64,000 nt of DNA, from assembly GCA_016125495.1 (NCBI GenBank), contig WGLQ01000008.1, positions 1 through 64,000 of the forward strand. The letters are read 5' to 3'. The position numbers and the translations under genes were made by a program. This stretch comes from Hyphomicrobiales bacterium. GTDB taxonomy: Bacteria > Pseudomonadota > Alphaproteobacteria > Rhizobiales > RI-29. The notes below the pieces were generated by a model. That model made no database searches, had not been told where the DNA came from, and saw only the letters and a program-made list of their open reading frames with translations. Positions within the stretch are counted from its first letter, which is position 1. Each line of letters begins with the position of its first letter. Of this stretch, positions 1 to 11,496 are shown piece after piece.

Positions 1-1742
<1,742 letters not shown>

Positions 1743-1874
1743 ATTGCACTCCGAAGGCAAACCGTCCTCGCGGACGGCTGCGGCCTGTGCCACGGGACTC
1801 TGCCCATCGCCGTCGGCCGCTCCCTACCCACCCGTCGATTCCACGCCATGCCGGCGCGACGCGGGCCGATCAAT

Positions 1875-3764
1875 TCACATTCCGAACTTGGCTTGCTCGT
1901 CCTTCAGGGCCATGAGGTGCTCCAAGGCCCCCTCGGTGCCGGTCGCGTTGAATTCCCTCTCGGCCATCGCGATCGCCGCCCCCAGTTCGTCCAGTCGCTT
2001 GGCCGCGATGAGGTCCGCCCATCCTGCAAGAACCACGTCGTCGGGGGTCTCAGGGCGGGCAAAGCCATGCGTCTCGTGCAGTGTCGAACGGTCCACGAGG
2101 GCCAGTGCCGGCCCTTGCCCCAAACCGTCTAGATGATTGCGAAGGTCAATCGTGTCAAGAACCTCGGCCTCGGCATGGAGCGCGAGTAGAGCGTCACGAA
2201 GGCCCGCGAGCAACGCATTGGCGATCGCGAGGCCGGCGATCGTCTCATCGTCGCGATCGATCAGCCAGGGATGGTTGAGCAGCGTCAGCAGCAGCACCGC
2301 GTCGCGCGCGGTGGCGGCAGCCTCGGGGCTGGCAACGAGGAGCGAGCGGGTCAGGGCCTCGGAGTAGCCGGGCAGACCGGCCTGCCTCGGACCATGCGGG
2401 CCGGCCGCGCGATCGGCCCCGCCGGCCGCCATGCCCCGCCTCGCCGGCGCGCGCTCACGATTGGCGAACGTGCGCTCGCCGCGCCCTGCGTGCGTCGATG
2501 CGAATGCCGCCCAGAGGCGATCCGAGAGGTCGCGCTCGTAGTTCCGCCGCACCTCCGGGTGGGCGATGCGCTGGGCCTTGCCGAGCAGCAGTGCCTTGAG
2601 ACCGGCGCGCCGTTCGGGTGTCGACCAGTCACCACTCTCGAAGGTCGACTGCCAGAGCACGTCGGCGAGCGGGCGGGCGGCGCGAAGTGTCGCGGCGACC
2701 GCTTCGGCTCCCTGCTGGGCGAGCAGGTCGTCGGGGTCGAGACCATCCGGCATGAACGCAAAGCGCAGGCTGCGCGACGGTTGTAGCCGCTCCAGCGCGA
2801 GTTCGAGCGCGCGGAGCGCGGCCCGCCGGCCGGCCCCGTCGCCGTCGAAGCAGAGGATGGGTTCCTGCGCCATCCGCCAGAGCTGCGCCAGTTGGTCCTC
2901 GGTCAACGCCGTGCCGAGCGGGGCGACGGCATGGCGTATGCCGGCCCGCCAGAAGGCGATGACGTCCATGTAACCTTCCGCGACCACGACCTCGCCGGTG
3001 TCGTGGCTGGCCGGGCGGGCGCGGTGGGCGTTGAAAAGGACGCTGCCCTTGTGAAAGAGGGGCGTCTCCGGCGAGTTCAGATATTTCGCCGGCTGACCCG
3101 GCTCGAGCGCGCGCCCGCCGAAGGCGATGGTGCGACCACGCAGATCGGCGATCGGGAACATCACGCGATTGCGGAAGCGGTCGTACGGCTCACGGATGTC
3201 CGGTCCGGCGACGGTCATACCGGCCCGCGCCATCTCGGCATCGGTGAAGCCCTTGGCCGCAAGGTGCGCGCGCAGCGCTTGGCGATCGCCGGGGGCAAAG
3301 CCGATGGAGAAGACATCGCGGACCTCGCGGTCGAGCCCGCGGCGATCGAGATAGGCGGCGGCCTCGCGCCCGACGGAACGCGCGAGCTGGCCGCGATAGA
3401 AGTCCTCGCTCGCCGCCATCAATTCGAGCAGGCGGTCGCGCTCCTCCTCCTGGCGGACCATGGTCGGTGACGCCTTGGGCAGGGCAACACCCGCCTCCTC
3501 GGCCAGCCGTTCGACGGCCTCCGAAAAGCTCACCCCCTCGGTCGTCATCAGGAACTTGAAGATGTCGCCATGCTCGCCCGTCGAGAAGCAGTGATAGAAG
3601 CTCTTCTGGTCGTTCACGGTGAAGGAGGGTGTCTTTTCCTCCTTGAACGGGCTCAAGCCGACATACTCGCGGCCCCGGCGCTGCAGGCGGACCCGGCGCG
3701 ACACGACCTGGCTCACCGGAAGGCGGGCACGAATTTCGTCGAGCAGTTGCGGCGGAAAGCGCAT
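1875..3764 (-). CDS. dnaG: DNA primase DnaG with degenerate zinc-binding motif
   Basis: Primase that makes RNA primers for lagging-strand replication and works with DnaB helicase. I use ATG 3764 (MRFPPQLLDEIRARLP), giving 629 aa; the frame is open 120 nt further upstream but that stretch does not resemble the family. The N-terminal zinc-binding domain, about residues 20-85, is recognisable (GLSPFKEEKTPSF, then FYHCFSTGEHGD). However, three of the four usual Cys/His ligands are replaced: CxxH reads S-P-F-K and CxxC reads C-F-S-T. The catalytic core has the TOPRIM signatures VVVAEGYMDVIAF and CFDGDGAGR, so polymerase activity should be intact. The C-terminal DnaB-interaction region is weakly conserved, as is usual. 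The gene precedes rpoD on the same strand. Confidence 0.96.
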   Translation of the reverse strand: MRFPPQLLDEIRARLPVSQVVSRRVRLQRRGREYVGLSPFKEEKTPSFTVNDQKSFYHCFSTGEHGDIFKFLMTTEGVSFSEAVERLAEEAGVALPKASPTMVRQEEERDRLLELMAASEDFYRGQLARSVGREAAAYLDRRGLDREVRDVFSIGFAPGDRQALRAHLAAKGFTDAEMARAGMTVAGPDIREPYDRFRNRVMFPIADLRGRTIAFGGRALEPGQPAKYLNSPETPLFHKGSVLFNAHRARPASHDTGEVVVAEGYMDVIAFWRAGIRHAVAPLGTALTEDQLAQLWRMAQEPILCFDGDGAGRRAALRALELALERLQPSRSLRFAFMPDGLDPDDLLAQQGAEAVAATLRAARPLADVLWQSTFESGDWSTPERRAGLKALLLGKAQRIAHPEVRRNYERDLSDRLWAAFASTHAGRGERTFANRERAPARRGMAAGGADRAAGPHGPRQAGLPGYSEALTRSLLVASPEAAATARDAVLLLTLLNHPWLIDRDDETIAGLAIANALLAGLRDALLALHAEAEVLDTIDLRNHLDGLGQGPALALVDRSTLHETHGFARPETPDDVVLAGWADLIAAKRLDELGAAIAMAEREFNATGTEGALEHLMALKDEQAKFGM

Positions 3765-3989
3765 GGGCGACGGCCTTCGGGGCGAGCGGTGGCGACCGGA
3801 ACGGCGGGCCGATGGCGATTGATGGCCCAATTGGTAGACTGATTCGGTCCCGGGCCGGCGTATTGCCGGGCGCCCACCGAGCAATTGGGGAAAGGCTGTT
3901 CATCGCCGGTGGAAGCCCCGCGATGGCGTACCCGATCGAACCGATCGCGCCAGCGGCGGCGAGACGCGAGCGCGCTCCACCTTTCCGTG
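3765..3989. other. Intergenic region upstream of dnaG
   Basis: 225 bp between the end of the YqeY-like gene and dnaG, both on the minus strand. It contains an AT-richer patch (about 3825-3900) that could hold a dnaG promoter. I could not pick a convincing -35/-10 pair and see no terminator with a T-tract. Confidence 0.4.
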
Positions 3990-4439
3990 TCAGCCGAGGC
4001 GTCGCTTGACCAGCGCGCTCGCCTTGGCGAAATCCATTTGACCCGCGTACTTTTCCTTGAGCCGGCCCATGGTGCGGCCGATGTCCTTCAGCCCCGAACA
4101 GCCGAGTTCGGCGAGGGTGGCATCGACAGCAGCCTCGGTTTCGGCCTCGGTGAGCTGGCGCGGCAGAAAACCCTCGATGATCGTGATCTCCTCGCGCTCC
4201 TGCTCGGCAAGGTCGAGCCGGCCGGCGCCCTCATAGGTTTCGGCCGATTCGCGGCGCTGCTTGATCATCTTTGCCAGGATGTCGAGGATCTCGGCGTCGC
4301 TCACGCTCTCGCCGCCAGCGGTGCGCGCGGCAATGTCGCGATCCTTTATCGCCGCCGTGATCAGCCGGAGGGTCGACGTGCGCCGACGCTCCTGGCCCTT
4401 CATGGCTGCCTTCAGTGCCTCGTTGATCTCGGTGCGCAC
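3990..4439 (-). CDS. GatB/YqeY domain protein
   Basis: Small cytosolic YqeY-family protein (149 aa) related to the C-terminal tRNA-binding tail of GatB, the amidotransferase subunit. The sequence runs from MRTEINEALKAAMKGQ through STLRLITAAIKDRDIAAR to GLKDIGRTMGRLKEKY, all typical of YqeY. The biochemical role of free-standing YqeY is not settled. The start codon is GTG at 4439, preceded by a GGAG element about 9 nt upstream. It is divergent from carA and precedes dnaG-rpoD, a common order in this bacterial group. Confidence 0.92.
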   Translation of the reverse strand: MRTEINEALKAAMKGQERRRTSTLRLITAAIKDRDIAARTAGGESVSDAEILDILAKMIKQRRESAETYEGAGRLDLAEQEREEITIIEGFLPRQLTEAETEAAVDATLAELGCSGLKDIGRTMGRLKEKYAGQMDFAKASALVKRRLG

Positions 4440-4544
4440 TGCAATCGCTCCATTCCAACGGCTCGGCGGCCCGGCCCATCTAGGTCCGAATCACGCCTGC
4501 CCACAACCCCGCGCCGCCATTTTCGCCCCGCAATTCCTCGCGCG

Positions 4545-4573
4545 TTGACCTGACGGCACCATCCTCCTACGTT
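4545..4573 (+). promoter_or_regulatory. Candidate sigma-70 promoter of carA
   Basis: TTGACC at 4545-4550 is separated by 17 bp from TACGTT at 4568-4573, close to the alphaproteobacterial housekeeping consensus. Transcription would start near 4580, leaving a leader of about 108 nt before the carA ATG. Judged by eye only. Confidence 0.45.
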
Positions 4574-4590
4574 CCGCCCGAGTGAACGGA

Positions 4591-4641
4591 CCCTGTCGTT
4601 GCAGGGCCCGATCGGGCCAGCCGGCGGGCGGACGACCCGCC
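4591..4641 (+). promoter_or_regulatory. Stem-loop cluster in the carA leader
   Basis: Three inverted repeats follow the candidate promoter: CCCTG/CAGGG (4591-4606), the 14-bp palindrome GGCCCGATCGGGCC (4605-4618) and GGCGGG/CCCGCC (4623-4641). The first two overlap by two bases and so compete partly. There is no T-tract, so this is not a standard attenuator; a translational or Rho-linked leader is possible. High GC makes chance hairpins common. Confidence 0.3.
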
Positions 4642-4687
4642 ACACCCGCAAGCGACAACCTGCCAACCGACACCAGGACACGAGCGC

Positions 4688-5920
4688 ATGAACAGCACCG
4701 ACGCAAAGTCGCGGCACGTCCCTGCATGGCCTGCCGAACACGAGGAACGCCCGACCGGCGTGCTCGTTCTCGCCGACGGTCTGGTGATCCGCGGCCGGGC
4801 AATTGGCGCGGTCGGGAGCGCGGCCGGGGAGGTTTGCTTCAATACCGCCATGACGGGCTACCAGGAGATCCTCACCGACCCGTCGTACGCCGGACAGATC
4901 ATCACCTTCACATTTCCCCACATCGGCAACGTCGGCACGAACTCCGAGGACAGCGAAACCTTCAATCTCGCGGCCCGATCCGGTGTGCGCGGTTGCATCA
5001 TGCGGGCCGACGTCACGGGACCGAGCAACTACCGGGCCGTCCAGCATCTCGACGAATGGCTGAAGGCGCGCGGCATCATCGGGCTTTGCGGCATCGACAC
5101 CCGCGCGCTCACCGCGCGCATCCGCGAGCGTGGCATGCCGAATGGCGTCATCGCCCACGATCCGCTCGGCCGGTTCGACCTCGATCGCCTCGCCCATGAG
5201 GCAAGGAACTGGTCGGGTATCGACGGCGCCGATCTCGCGAGTGAGGTCACGACGGCGCAGTCTGCTACCTGGGACGAGGGCACCTGGGCGTGGGGCCAAG
5301 GCTATCGCCGGCCGGACGATCTCGGGTTCCATGTAGTGGCAGTGGACTACGGTTTGAAGAGGAACATCCTTCGGTGCCTCGTGGCGGCCGGCTGCCGGGT
5401 GACCGTCGTGCCAGCCGAAACCAGCGCCGAGGCGATCCTGGCGCGCGGGCCGGACGGGATATTCCTGTCCAACGGCCCCGGCGATCCGGCCGCAACGGGG
5501 AGTTACGCGGTGCCGATCATCGAGAAGCTGGTGGCGAGCGGCAAGCCGCTGTTCGGCATCTGCCTCGGCCACCAGATGCTGGCCCTCGCGCTCGGCGCAC
5601 GCACCAGCAAGATGCACCAAGGGCACCACGGGGCGAACCATCCGGTCAAGGACCACACGACCGGCAAGGTCGAGATCACCTCGATGAACCACGGCTTCAC
5701 GGTCGATCGCGAGAGCCTGCCCGAGACCGTCGAGGAAACGCACGTCTCGCTGTTCGACGGCTCGAACTGCGGCATCCGCCTCAAGGGCCGTCCGGTGTTC
5801 TCGGTGCAATACCACCCCGAGGCGTCGCCCGGCCCGCAGGACAGCCACTACCTTTTTGCGCGGTTCGTCGAGATGATGCGCACGGGCAAAACGGGCCGGC
5901 GCGAGATCGGCCGGCCATGA
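4688..5920 (+). CDS. carA: Carbamoyl-phosphate synthase small subunit
   Basis: Glutaminase subunit of carbamoyl-phosphate synthetase: it hydrolyses glutamine and channels ammonia to CarB for pyrimidine and arginine synthesis. 410 aa. The N-terminal CarA domain is clear (EVCFNTAMTGYQEILTDPSY). The class I glutamine amidotransferase domain begins near residue 215 (VVAVDYGLKRNILR) and carries the nucleophile Cys292 in FGICLGHQ with His376 and Glu378 in QYHPEASPGP, so the catalytic triad is intact. The stop codon overlaps the ATG of the next gene (ATGA at 5917-5920). carB lies 1.55 kb downstream. Confidence 0.98.
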   Translation: MNSTDAKSRHVPAWPAEHEERPTGVLVLADGLVIRGRAIGAVGSAAGEVCFNTAMTGYQEILTDPSYAGQIITFTFPHIGNVGTNSEDSETFNLAARSGVRGCIMRADVTGPSNYRAVQHLDEWLKARGIIGLCGIDTRALTARIRERGMPNGVIAHDPLGRFDLDRLAHEARNWSGIDGADLASEVTTAQSATWDEGTWAWGQGYRRPDDLGFHVVAVDYGLKRNILRCLVAAGCRVTVVPAETSAEAILARGPDGIFLSNGPGDPAATGSYAVPIIEKLVASGKPLFGICLGHQMLALALGARTSKMHQGHHGANHPVKDHTTGKVEITSMNHGFTVDRESLPETVEETHVSLFDGSNCGIRLKGRPVFSVQYHPEASPGPQDSHYLFARFVEMMRTGKTGRREIGRP

Positions 5921-6984
5921 GTGGAGGGCTCGCAGCGGCCCTCGCCTTCCTCGCGGCGAGCACGTTCACCCTGGTCGGCGGCTGGTCCGTCGCCACCGCC
6001 GGAGAACTGCGCGGCGGCACGAACGCGGCAACCGTCGGGTTGCCCGCACCGATCCTCTCGGAATGGCAATCCGATGAGTTGCAGGACCATCCGCTCGTCG
6101 GCCGAGTGTGGAGCCGGGAAGCGGACGGCCTCGTTGCGCCGCGGACCATGATCGAGGCCCTGCTCGGCACGGATTTCGCCCTGCTCGGCGAGGTGCACGA
6201 CAACGGGGACGCACATCGAATCCAGGCACTCGCCGTCGAGGCCCTCGCTCAGCGTCGGCGGCGACCACCGGCGGTCGTGATGGAGATGGTGCGGAACGAC
6301 CAGACAGCGAACCTGCCGGACGGGACGAGCGGAACACTCGCGCCGCAGGCCGCAACGATCGCGGCCGATGCCTTTTTCGAGGGCGTCTCCTGGGAGGCGA
6401 GCGGCTGGCCGGACAGGACGCTCTATCGCCCGCTCATCGAGGCGATCATGGGGTCCGGGCTCGCGATCCGACCCGGCAGCGACACCCGCGAGCGGGTGCG
6501 CCAGCTCGCCCGGCAAGGCCCGGCGGCGTTGGACGAGGCGACGCGGCGTGCACTCGGCCTCGATGCCGATCTCGAGGCACCGCTCGGCGAGGCACTGGTC
6601 GATGAACTGGTCGTCGGCCACTGCAATCTGATGCCGGCGGATGCCATGGCGCCGATGGTGAGTGTGCAGCGCTACCGGGACGGTTGGATGGCGGCGGCGC
6701 TGGTGGCAGCGGACGCCGGTGGTGGCGCCGTCCTCATCGCTGGAAATGGACACGTGCGCGACGACCGGGGTGTTGCCTGGTATCTTCGCCGGCTGGCACC
6801 GACGCGCCACATCGTCAGCGTCGTGGTGATCGAGGTGAGCGCGGACGCCATGGATCCCGCGGGCTACGTGCCGCGCGATCCGCAGGGCCGGGCGGCAGCC
6901 GATTTCGCCGTCTTCGTGCCACGTGCCGAGCGAGCCGACCCTTGCGAGGACTTGCGCAAGAGGTTCGGCAAGTCCGCGGGCTGA
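5917..6984 (+). CDS. ChaN-like (DUF399) haem-binding-type protein
   Basis: 355-aa protein of the ChaN/DUF399 family, whose studied members are surface or periplasmic haem-binding lipoproteins. It opens with a signal peptide-like stretch (AAALAFLAASTFTLVGGWSV) and lacks an obvious lipobox. Family motifs are LLGEVHDNGDAHR near residue 90, a conserved VVMEMVRNDQ, and AGNGHVRDDRGVAWYL towards the C-terminus with the second conserved His. It is translationally coupled to carA through an ATGA overlap, although no functional link with carbamoyl phosphate is known. Export and haem binding are inferred from the family only. Confidence 0.82.
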   Translation: MSGGLAAALAFLAASTFTLVGGWSVATAGELRGGTNAATVGLPAPILSEWQSDELQDHPLVGRVWSREADGLVAPRTMIEALLGTDFALLGEVHDNGDAHRIQALAVEALAQRRRRPPAVVMEMVRNDQTANLPDGTSGTLAPQAATIAADAFFEGVSWEASGWPDRTLYRPLIEAIMGSGLAIRPGSDTRERVRQLARQGPAALDEATRRALGLDADLEAPLGEALVDELVVGHCNLMPADAMAPMVSVQRYRDGWMAAALVAADAGGGAVLIAGNGHVRDDRGVAWYLRRLAPTRHIVSVVVIEVSADAMDPAGYVPRDPQGRAAADFAVFVPRAERADPCEDLRKRFGKSAG

Positions 6985-7470
6985 CCCGACTGCGTCTTGC
7001 GGGCGTCGGCGGTCACGGGCGGGCGCCGTTCCGCAAGGACTTCACCGCGATCAGTGCGCTCGGCATGGACGGCGCGCGCCGGCCGGCGACGAGACGGAAC
7101 AAGCGATCGAGGGTGCAGGACCAGGCGGCGTGACGAGCGAGGTCGGCGCGGTAGTCACCGGCAGCGGCGCGATAGAGGACCATCATCGAGTTCATCGTTC
7201 ATTGCTTTCTTCTTGTTTGGCGGGTGCACACCCCGCTGCAGTGGACAACCGACAAGAAAATCACTTGTTCCACTATCAACGCACATGAACATGACGAGCG
7301 CATGCCAGCCCTTGGAGGCCACGCAGATGTGATGCCGGCGCACTCGGGCCCGGCCGCGCCTCGCGCAGGAACGCGACGGTCGAGAAGCGGCCTTCGCACT
7401 TGCACAAGCCGGTGTAAGAGCGCAATCACCGCTGGCCAACGCGCCGATCGTGCAGTAGACGGACGCCTCG
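6985..7470. other. 486-bp gap between chaN-like gene and carB
   Basis: Contains one plausible short minus-strand gene (7013-7195). To its right is an AT-richer stretch (about 7190-7290) with an imperfect GGGTG/CACCC inverted repeat near 7218-7234. The last 180 bp before carB show neither a Shine-Dalgarno sequence nor a clear promoter. Confidence 0.5.
7013..7195 (-). CDS. Hypothetical 60-aa basic protein
   Basis: Short reading frame convergent with the ChaN-like gene. It begins MNSMMVLYRAAAGDYRADLA and ends SLRNGARP. I do not recognise a family. Support comes from codon use: almost every third position is G or C and the common codons (GCC, CTC, CGC, GTC) match neighbouring genes. An AT-rich promoter-like region lies just upstream and the ribosome-binding site is weak (AAGAAGAAAG). 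It could still be a chance frame. Confidence 0.42.
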   Translation of the reverse strand: MNSMMVLYRAAAGDYRADLARHAAWSCTLDRLFRLVAGRRAPSMPSALIAVKSLRNGARP

Positions 7471-10400
7471 ATGCCAAAACGCACCGACATCCATTCCATC
7501 CTCATCATCGGGGCTGGGCCGATCGTGATCGGCCAAGCCTGCGAATTCGACTATTCGGGCACACAGGCCTGCAAGGCGCTGAAGGCCGAGGGCTACCGGA
7601 TCGTCCTGGTCAATTCGAACCCGGCGACGATCATGACCGACCCCGATGTCGCCGACGCGACCTATATCGAGCCGATCACACCCGAAATCGTCGAGCGGAT
7701 CATCGAGCGCGAGCGGGCGGCGCATCCCAGCGAGCGCATGGCACTGCTGCCGACCATGGGGGGCCAGACGGCGCTCAATACGGCGCTCGCCCTCGAGCGC
7801 AAGGGGGTCCTCGCGCGTCATGGCGTCGAGATGATCGGGGCGCGGGCCGAGGCGATCAACAAGGCCGAGGACCGTGAGCAGTTCAAGCAGGCCATGGCCC
7901 GCATCGGGGTGGAGACGCCGCGTGGCGAGACATTGCAGGGGATGCTGCGCGAGGCGGTCGACGAGCGGGGCAACCCGATCCTCAGCGATGGCAAGGCCAT
8001 CCTGGAGCTGACGCCCGAGGCGCGCTCGAAGGCTCTGGCGATCGCGCAAAGGCTGGGTTTTCCGGTCGTCATCCGCCCGTCCTTCACGCTCGGCGGTCAG
8101 GGCGGCGGTATCGCCTACAATCGCGAGGAGTTCCTCGCGATCGTCGAGCGCGGTGTCGATGCCTCGCCGACCAACGAGGTTCTGGTCGAAGAGAGCGTGC
8201 TCGGCTGGAAGGAATACGAGATGGAGGTCGTCCGCGACAGGGACGACAACTGCATCATCGTGTGCTCCATCGAGAACGTCGATCCGATGGGCGTGCATAC
8301 GGGCGACTCGATCACCGTCGCGCCGGCCCTGACGCTGACCGACAAGGAATACCAGATCATGCGCAACGCCTCGATCGCGGTGCTGCGCGAGATCGGGGTG
8401 GAGACCGGCGGTTCGAACGTGCAGTTCGCGGTCAATCCAACGGATGGGCGGCTCGTCGTCATCGAGATGAACCCGCGCGTTTCGCGCTCTTCGGCACTCG
8501 CCTCCAAGGCGACCGGCTTTCCCATCGCCAAGGTCGCCGCGCGGCTCGCCGTCGGTTACACCCTCGATGAACTCGACAACGACATCACGGGCGGGGCATC
8601 GCCCGCCTCGTTCGAGCCGACGATCGATTATGTCGTCACGAAAATCCCGCGCTTTGCCTTCGAGAAGTTCCGCGGCGCCGATACCACGCTCACCACCTCG
8701 ATGAAGTCGGTCGGCGAGGCGATGGCGATCGGGCGCACGTTCGCGGAATCGCTCCAGAAGGCGCTGCGCTCACTCGAGACGGGGCTTGCGGGGCTCGATG
8801 ATATCGAGTTCGAGGGCCTCGGGCAGGGCGACGACAAGAACATCATCCGCGCCGAACTCGGCAGACCGGCACCCGACCGCCTGCTGAAGGTCGCCCAGGC
8901 GATGCGGCACGGTATGGACGATGCGCAGATCCACGACTGCTGCGGGATCGATCCGTGGTTCCTCGCGCGCATCCGCGAGATCGTGGAGACCGAGGAGCGC
9001 GTGCGCGTGCACGGCCTGCCGGACACCCGGCGCCAGATGCTCGCACTCAAGTCCATGGGCATTTCCGATCCGCGCCTCGCGCGCCTCTCGGGCAAGAGCG
9101 CGGCCGAGGTCGAGGCGCTGCGCCGCGGGCTCGGAGTCGTGCCGGTCTACAAGCGCATCGACACGTGCGCGGCCGAGTTCGCCTCCCCGACGGCCTACAT
9201 GTACGCCACTTACGAGGACGGTCTCGACGGCGCGCCCGCGTGCGAAGCCGCCCCGAGCGCCCGGGAAAAGATCGTGATCCTCGGGGGCGGCCCGAACCGC
9301 ATCGGCCAGGGTATCGAGTTCGACTACTGCTGCTGCCATGCCGCGTTCTCGCTGTCGGCGGCGGGCTACGAAACCATCATGGTCAACTGCAATCCCGAGA
9401 CCGTCTCGACAGACTACGATACCTCGGACCGCCTCTACTTCGAGCCGCTGACGGCCGAGGACGTCATCGAGATCATCCGCAAGGAGCAGACGAACGGCAC
9501 CGTCAAGGGGGTGATCGTGCAGTTCGGCGGCCAGACGCCGCTGAAACTCGCCCGCCCGCTCGAGGCCGCCGGCATCACCATTCTCGGCACGAGCCCGGAT
9601 GCCATCGACCTTGCCGAGGATCGCGACCGTTTCGCCGCGCTTGTCGAGAAGCTGCAGTTGCGACAGCCCGCCAACGGCATGGCGAGTTCCATCGAGCAGG
9701 CGGCAGCGATCGCGGCCCGGATCGGCTATCCGGTCGTGATCCGTCCTTCCTACGTGCTCGGCGGGCGGGGGATGGAGATCGTCCACGACGACGAGGAACT
9801 GGCGCATTACATGGCGCGGGCGGTGGCCGTCTCGGAAGGTTCGCCAGTGCTGATCGACCGCTACCTGCGCGATGCGATCGAAGTCGACGTGGACGCGCTC
9901 GCCGACGGTCGGGAGGTGTTCGTCGCCGGCGTCATGGAGCACATCGAGGAAGCCGGCATCCATTCGGGGGACTCGGCGTGCTCGCTGCCGCCGCATTCGC
10001 TCGCGCCCGGGATGGTCGAGGAGCTCAAGGCCCAGACCGTCGCGCTCGCCCGGGCGCTCGGGGTCACCGGCCTCATGAACGTGCAGTTCGCGATCAAGGA
10101 TGGCGAGATCTATCTGCTGGAGGTCAATCCAAGGGCGAGCCGGACCGTGCCGTTCGTGGCCAAGGTGATCGGTCAACCGGTCGCGGGGATCGCGTCGCGG
10201 GTGATGGCCGGTACGCCACTCGCGACTTTCGGGCTCGTCGACAGGAACCTGCGGCACGTTGCCGTCAAGGAAGCCGTCTTCCCATTCGCCCGCTTTCCCG
10301 GGGTCGATCCGATTCTCGGGCCGGAGATGCGCTCGACCGGTGAAGTCATGGGGATCGACCGTGACTATGCGATCGCCTTCGCCAAGAGCCAGCTCGGGAG

Positions 10401-10827
10401 CGGCACCACACTGCCCGCTTCGGGAACCGTCTTCGTCTCCGTCAAGGACAGCGACAAGGACGGGATCGTCGCGCCGGTCCGTGACCTCATCGAAATGGGC
10501 TTCGAGGTGGTCGCGACACGCGGAACGCGTCGGCACCTCGAGGCCCATGGGCTCGCCTGCCAGCACGTGAACAAGGTGCTCGAGGGGCGTCCCCATATCG
10601 TCGATGCCATGAAGAACCGTCAGATCGAAATGGTCTTCAATACCACCGAGGGTAGCAAGGCGATCAACGACTCCAAGGACATCAGACGTACCGCCTTGCT
10701 CTATCACATCCCATATTATACAACGCTGGCCGGCGTTCTGGCCGTGACGCGGGCCATTCGAGCCCTGCGAAGCGGACAGCTCTCGGTTGCACCATTACAA
10801 AGCTACGTCCATTCCGACGCCGTCTAG
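7471..10827 (+). CDS. carB: Carbamoyl-phosphate synthase large subunit
   Basis: Synthetase subunit (1118 aa) that makes carbamoyl phosphate from bicarbonate, ammonia and two ATP. It shows the internal duplication of the family. The first half starts [20 protein letters not shown] and has the ATP-grasp segment [15 protein letters not shown]. The second half repeats these as [20 protein letters not shown] and [16 protein letters not shown]. The C-terminal MGS-like allosteric domain, about 980-1118, ends near [17 protein letters not shown]. It is close to the usual length, with slightly longer linkers, and lies downstream of carA and the ChaN-like gene on the same strand. Confidence 0.98.
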   Translation: MPKRTDIHSILIIGAGPIVIGQACEFDYSGTQACKALKAEGYRIVLVNSNPATIMTDPDVADATYIEPITPEIVERIIERERAAHPSERMALLPTMGGQTALNTALALERKGVLARHGVEMIGARAEAINKAEDREQFKQAMARIGVETPRGETLQGMLREAVDERGNPILSDGKAILELTPEARSKALAIAQRLGFPVVIRPSFTLGGQGGGIAYNREEFLAIVERGVDASPTNEVLVEESVLGWKEYEMEVVRDRDDNCIIVCSIENVDPMGVHTGDSITVAPALTLTDKEYQIMRNASIAVLREIGVETGGSNVQFAVNPTDGRLVVIEMNPRVSRSSALASKATGFPIAKVAARLAVGYTLDELDNDITGGASPASFEPTIDYVVTKIPRFAFEKFRGADTTLTTSMKSVGEAMAIGRTFAESLQKALRSLETGLAGLDDIEFEGLGQGDDKNIIRAELGRPAPDRLLKVAQAMRHGMDDAQIHDCCGIDPWFLARIREIVETEERVRVHGLPDTRRQMLALKSMGISDPRLARLSGKSAAEVEALRRGLGVVPVYKRIDTCAAEFASPTAYMYATYEDGLDGAPACEAAPSAREKIVILGGGPNRIGQGIEFDYCCCHAAFSLSAAGYETIMVNCNPETVSTDYDTSDRLYFEPLTAEDVIEIIRKEQTNGTVKGVIVQFGGQTPLKLARPLEAAGITILGTSPDAIDLAEDRDRFAALVEKLQLRQPANGMASSIEQAAAIAARIGYPVVIRPSYVLGGRGMEIVHDDEELAHYMARAVAVSEGSPVLIDRYLRDAIEVDVDALADGREVFVAGVMEHIEEAGIHSGDSACSLPPHSLAPGMVEELKAQTVALARALGVTGLMNVQFAIKDGEIYLLEVNPRASRTVPFVAKVIGQPVAGIASRVMAGTPLATFGLVDRNLRHVAVKEAVFPFARFPGVDPILGPEMRSTGEVMGIDRDYAIAFAKSQLGSGTTLPASGTVFVSVKDSDKDGIVAPVRDLIEMGFEVVATRGTRRHLEAHGLACQHVNKVLEGRPHIVDAMKNRQIEMVFNTTEGSKAINDSKDIRRTALLYHIPYYTTLAGVLAVTRAIRALRSGQLSVAPLQSYVHSDAV

Positions 10828-10863
10828 ACCCCAAGCTTTGATGTGCGCTCCGCTCCGAGGCGA

Positions 10864-10892
10864 TTGACGTTCGTCACGGGTTCCTGTGCAAT
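10864..10892 (+). promoter_or_regulatory. Candidate sigma-70 promoter of greA
   Basis: TTGACG at 10864-10869, a 17-bp spacer and TGCAAT at 10887-10892. Initiation near 10899 would give a 5' leader of about 43 nt before the greA ATG, so greA can be transcribed independently of carB. Assigned by eye. Confidence 0.45.
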
Positions 10893-10941
10893 CATTCCTC
10901 GCTTCCGCCGGCCGTCCGGGCCGGACCCCAAGGAGTTGGCT

Positions 10942-11421
10942 ATGGCGATCGACAAAGTCCCGATGACCGTGGAGGGTCACGCCGCACTCGAGGCCGAGCT
11001 GCACCGTCTCAAGGCCGTCGAGCGTCCGCGCATCATCCAGGCCATCGCGGAGGCGCGAGCGCACGGTGACCTCTCGGAGAATGCCGAGTACCACGCCGCC
11101 AAGGAGGCCCAGGGGCTGAACGAGTCGCGGGTGGCGGAGCTCGAGGACAAGCTCTCGCGCGCCGAGGTGATCGACGTCGCCCAGCTCAGCGGAACGAGCG
11201 TGAAGTTCGGCGCAACCGTGAGGCTCGTCGACGAGGACACCGAGGAAGAGGTGACCTACAAGATCGTCGGCGAGTTCGAGGCGGACGTGAAGCTCGGCAA
11301 GGTCTCGATCTCGTCACCCATCGCCAGGGCCCTCATCGGCAAGGATATCGGGGACACCGCCGAAGTGATCACGCCCAAGGGATCGAAGTCCTACGAGATC
11401 CTGGCAGTCAGCTTCAAATAG
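10942..11421 (+). CDS. greA: Transcription elongation factor GreA
   Basis: 159-aa GreA factor that enters the RNA polymerase secondary channel and stimulates cleavage of backtracked RNA. The N-terminal coiled coil carries the acidic tip signature [17 protein letters not shown]. The C-terminal FKBP-like domain ends [14 protein letters not shown] and [11 protein letters not shown] start at ATG 10942 rather than further upstream because AAGGAG sits 7 nt before it and the protein then has the standard length. It follows carB with its own candidate promoter. Confidence 0.97.
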   Translation: MAIDKVPMTVEGHAALEAELHRLKAVERPRIIQAIAEARAHGDLSENAEYHAAKEAQGLNESRVAELEDKLSRAEVIDVAQLSGTSVKFGATVRLVDEDTEEEVTYKIVGEFEADVKLGKVSISSPIARALIGKDIGDTAEVITPKGSKSYEILAVSFK

Positions 11422-11496
11422 GCAGGACGAGGACCGGCTGGCGGATGCGCGCGATGCAGCGTCGCCTTGCAACGCCATGCCGTCCGCGTTGCAGCG

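Noticed and set aside
8770-10707. 645-codon minus-strand frame within carB
   Set aside because: Antisense shadow of carB, with no start signal or family resemblance.
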